A program made the position numbers and the translations under genes. From the NCBI GenBank assembly GCA_016295895.1, contig JAEDKI010000115.1:1-6645 (forward strand): a stretch of DNA of 6,645 nucleotides. The letters run 5' to 3'. Under the pieces are notes generated by a model. The model was not told where the DNA came from and ran no database searches. It worked only from the letters and a program-made list of their open reading frames with translations. The stretch comes from Clostridiaceae bacterium (GTDB lineage: Bacteria; Bacillota; Clostridia; Oscillospirales; Acutalibacteraceae). Below, piece by piece: positions 6,358-6,645 of the stretch. Position 1 is the first letter of the stretch. Every line of letters begins with the position of its first letter.

Positions 6358-6406
6358 GCCTCCTCCTACGGGGGAGGTGGCACGGCGAAGCCGTGACGGA
6401 GGGAGT
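6358..6406. repeat. GC-rich double-hairpin intergenic repeat
   Basis: The first hairpin pairs GCC-T-CCTCC (6358-6366) with GGAGG-T-GGC (6373-6381), with one T-T mismatch. The second is CACGGC (6381-6386), loop GAA, GCCGTG (6390-6395). It ends in ACGGAGGGAGTT. From memory, similar short GC-rich elements are scattered between genes in gut Oscillospiraceae; I could not search to confirm. It is far more GC-rich than the flanking sequence, which supports an inserted or dispersed element. Confidence 0.6.
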
Positions 6407-6419
6407 TAAATTCCAATTT

Positions 6420-6445
6420 GTAGGGGACGATGCCCACATCGTCCC
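6420..6445 (+). repeat. REP-like element 1 (GTAG plus 9-bp hairpin)
   Basis: GTAG (6420-6423) is directly followed by GGGACGATG (6424-6432), loop CCCA, and CATCGTCCC (6437-6445), a perfect 9-bp stem. A conserved GTAG or GTRG at the foot of a palindrome is the hallmark of REP elements handled by REP-associated tyrosine transposases. No such transposase gene is in the window. Confidence 0.62.
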
Positions 6446-6481
6446 AAAGAAAAATATTTCATTATTTGTCTGCGGAGAATC

Positions 6482-6507
6482 GGAACGCTGAGGACAGCGT
6501 TCCCTAC
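6482..6507 (-). repeat. REP-like element 2 (opposite orientation)
   Basis: Read on the minus strand: GTAG (6504-6507), then GGAACGCTG (6495-6503), loop TCCT, CAGCGTTCC (6482-6490), a perfect 9-bp stem directly abutting GTAG. It faces element 1 across 36 bases, giving an inverted pair like the bipartite BIME arrangement of enterobacterial REPs. Confidence 0.62.
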
Positions 6508-6575
6508 CGAACCGACTATTAAATCCGGAACAATTCAGCCATTCCGAAAAAACAGCAAAAATCATCGGCAACACG

Positions 6576-6598
6576 GTAGGGGCGAACTGTGTTCGCCC
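6576..6598 (+). repeat. REP-like element 3
   Basis: GTAG (6576-6579) directly followed by GGGCGAAC (6580-6587), loop TGT, GTTCGCCC (6591-6598): a perfect 8-bp stem. The arms differ from those of elements 1 and 2 while pairing is kept. Confidence 0.6.
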
Positions 6599-6632
6599 GC
6601 TTGAAAACGCTTGATATCAATACAAATCCCTC

Positions 6633-6645
6633 GTAGGGAACGCCG
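6633..6645 (+). repeat. REP-like element 4, cut by the right edge
   Basis: GTAGGGAACGCCG matches the 5' half of element 2 (GTAGGGAACGCTG) at 12 of 13 positions. The second arm would lie outside the window, so the hairpin itself cannot be verified. Confidence 0.45.

Noticed and set aside
6287..6574. 95-codon open frame on the minus strand
   Set aside because: It runs straight through the hairpin repeats, has no ribosome binding site, and its translation shows no recognisable fold or family. The open frame is a by-product of repeat sequence.
6420..6645. CRISPR array
   Set aside because: The hairpins differ in sequence and orientation and are irregularly spaced; there are no identical direct repeats or uniform spacers, and no cas genes.

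Overview
The window looks like a chromosomal segment from a low-redundancy gut-type Clostridium relative, most probably Oscillospiraceae/Ruminococcaceae. This assignment is an inference from strong AGGAGG-type ribosome binding sites, sigma-A-like promoters, a TypA/RibF/family-4 UDG gene set of Firmicutes character, and intergenic GTAGGG hairpins that I associate with that group. No 16S rRNA or other definitive marker is present. All five protein genes lie on the minus strand, so transcription runs from right to left.

Right end (about 6076-6645): about 570 bases with no credible gene. Nearest the genes is a well-formed promoter (-35 TTGACT, 17-bp spacer, -10 TATATT), with a perfect 9-3-9 palindrome ten bases upstream of the -35. 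From about 6266 to the right edge there is a dense cluster of hairpin repeats. Three complete elements and one cut by the window edge begin with GTAG directly abutting a short stem whose sequence differs between copies. This is the architecture of bacterial REP elements. A separate GC-rich double-hairpin repeat and a GTGG-headed hairpin sit beside them.

Middle (3415-6075): an extended short-chain dehydrogenase/reductase (NAD-dependent epimerase/dehydratase family) with an unusual YxxxR in place of YxxxK, then a 147-base structured gap, then a 497-residue GPH-family (MelB-like) sugar/cation symporter. They may form a small catabolic or uptake unit, but the substrate cannot be read from the sequence.

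Left (50-3357): a compact housekeeping cluster, typA (ribosome-associated GTPase, TTG start), ribF (bifunctional riboflavin kinase/FMN adenylyltransferase) and a family-4 Fe-S uracil-DNA glycosylase. Gaps are 13 bases and then an 8-base overlap, so this is very probably one transcript. At the left edge a near-consensus promoter with an extended -10 fires leftward out of the window into an unseen gene.

I see no CRISPR array, tRNA, rRNA, transposase, phage gene or defence system. The most interesting material is the non-coding repeat cluster and the signals around the dehydrogenase promoter.
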